The notes under the pieces: model-generated
The model's database searches: none
The model's input: only the letters and a program-made list of their open reading frames with translations
Told to the model about the DNA's origin: nothing
In this document: positions 63,884 through 64,000 of the stretch, piece by piece
How the letters are laid out: each line of letters starts with the position of its first letter
Numbering within the stretch: the stretch's first letter is position 1
Translations under genes and position numbers: made by a program
Source of the DNA: an uncultured Rikenella sp.
Lineage (GTDB): Bacteria; Bacteroidota; Bacteroidia; Bacteroidales; Rikenellaceae
Direction: 5' to 3'
DNA length: 64,000 bases
Assembly: GCF_910577125.1 (NCBI RefSeq)
Contig: NZ_CAJTMN010000002.1
Location: 1 to 64,000, forward strand

Positions 63884-64000
63884 CTATTTTCGATTTTTCC
63901 CGTTTTTGAGAATCACGACCACCACCGACCCGATAATCAGCGTCAGCCCCAGCGCCCCTTTCCATCCGAACGGCTCCGCAAACCAGAAAACACCCACCAG
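63884..64000 (-). CDS. C-terminal end of a DMT/EamA-type transporter
   Basis: The last 38 codons of a gene that enters from the right. The text VGVFWFAEPFGWKGALGLTL followed by IIGSVVVVILKNGKNRK is the typical last helix pair of EamA permeases (conserved Glu, Gly-rich helix, basic tail). It ends 26 bp from the cas promoter -7 element, with the -33 element overlapping the stop region. Confidence 0.7.
   Translation of the reverse strand: MVGVFWFAEPFGWKGALGLTLIIGSVVVVILKNGKNRK

Overview
The window comes from a GC-rich member of the Bacteroidota, most likely a gut Alistipes/Rikenellaceae-type bacterium. The reasons are the many TAnnTTTG -7 promoter elements, the families present (GH89, GH88, heparinase II/III, DUF2264, DUF4861, PepSY-like lipoprotein, DcaP-like porin, long HtpG) and a phage protein with BACON-like domains. 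The genus is an inference.

Layout. (1) 1-20.9 kb is host chromosome: a cut mobile-element gene, tRNA-Pro(GGG), an M15 peptidase plus alpha-N-acetylglucosaminidase pair, a PfkB kinase, htpG behind a sigma-54-like promoter, a DUF262/DUF1524 (GmrSD-like) protein, an AraC regulator divergent from a flavodoxin/CMD-cupin pair, a PepSY-like lipoprotein, a GH88-heparinase-DUF2264 operon facing DUF4861, an RluA-type pseudouridine synthase and a porin with a second sigma-54-like promoter. (2) 21.0-24.2 kb is a CRISPR array with 49 repeats and 48 spacers. (3) 24.4-30.3 kb and 61.9-63.8 kb are the two halves of one leftward type I cas operon, cas6-cas5-cas3-cas8-cas7-cas4-cas1-cas2 (closest to the I-B/'PGING' arrangement). 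(4) 30,347-61,885 is a complete-looking Mu-like transposable siphophage inserted inside cas3.

The central finding is the insertion. Removing 31,539 bp and one copy of a 4-bp direct repeat (CGAC, 30343-30346 and 61886-61889) rejoins an HD-domain fragment and a helicase fragment into one uninterrupted 732-codon Cas3 frame. The phage ends carry matching inverted CGAAAAGTRC sites exactly 14 bp from each terminus. The host's interference nuclease has therefore been split by a phage of the kind the system should destroy. The array, the effector genes and the adaptation genes all look intact. A TAnnTTTG element 58-65 bp inside the left phage end points outward into the downstream cas genes.

The phage reads: S24-type repressor (leftward), small early genes, MuA-like transposase, MuB-like ATPase, RecA-like ATPase, Gam-like protein, small accessory genes (SEC-C protein, Dam-type methylase, a C5-methylase stub, a tRNA-like minihelix), GemA-like protein, then a leftward head block (tail-completion proteins, portal-MuF-nuclease fusion, gp36-like, terminases) and a rightward block (ClpP-type protease/scaffold, capsid, lysis cassette with a probable single-chain spanin, tail tube, chaperone with probable frameshift, tape measure, Dit/Tal, fibre, BACON protein). 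It ends with a DUF2971 cargo gene under its own promoter. No tail sheath gene is seen, so the tail is probably of siphovirus type.
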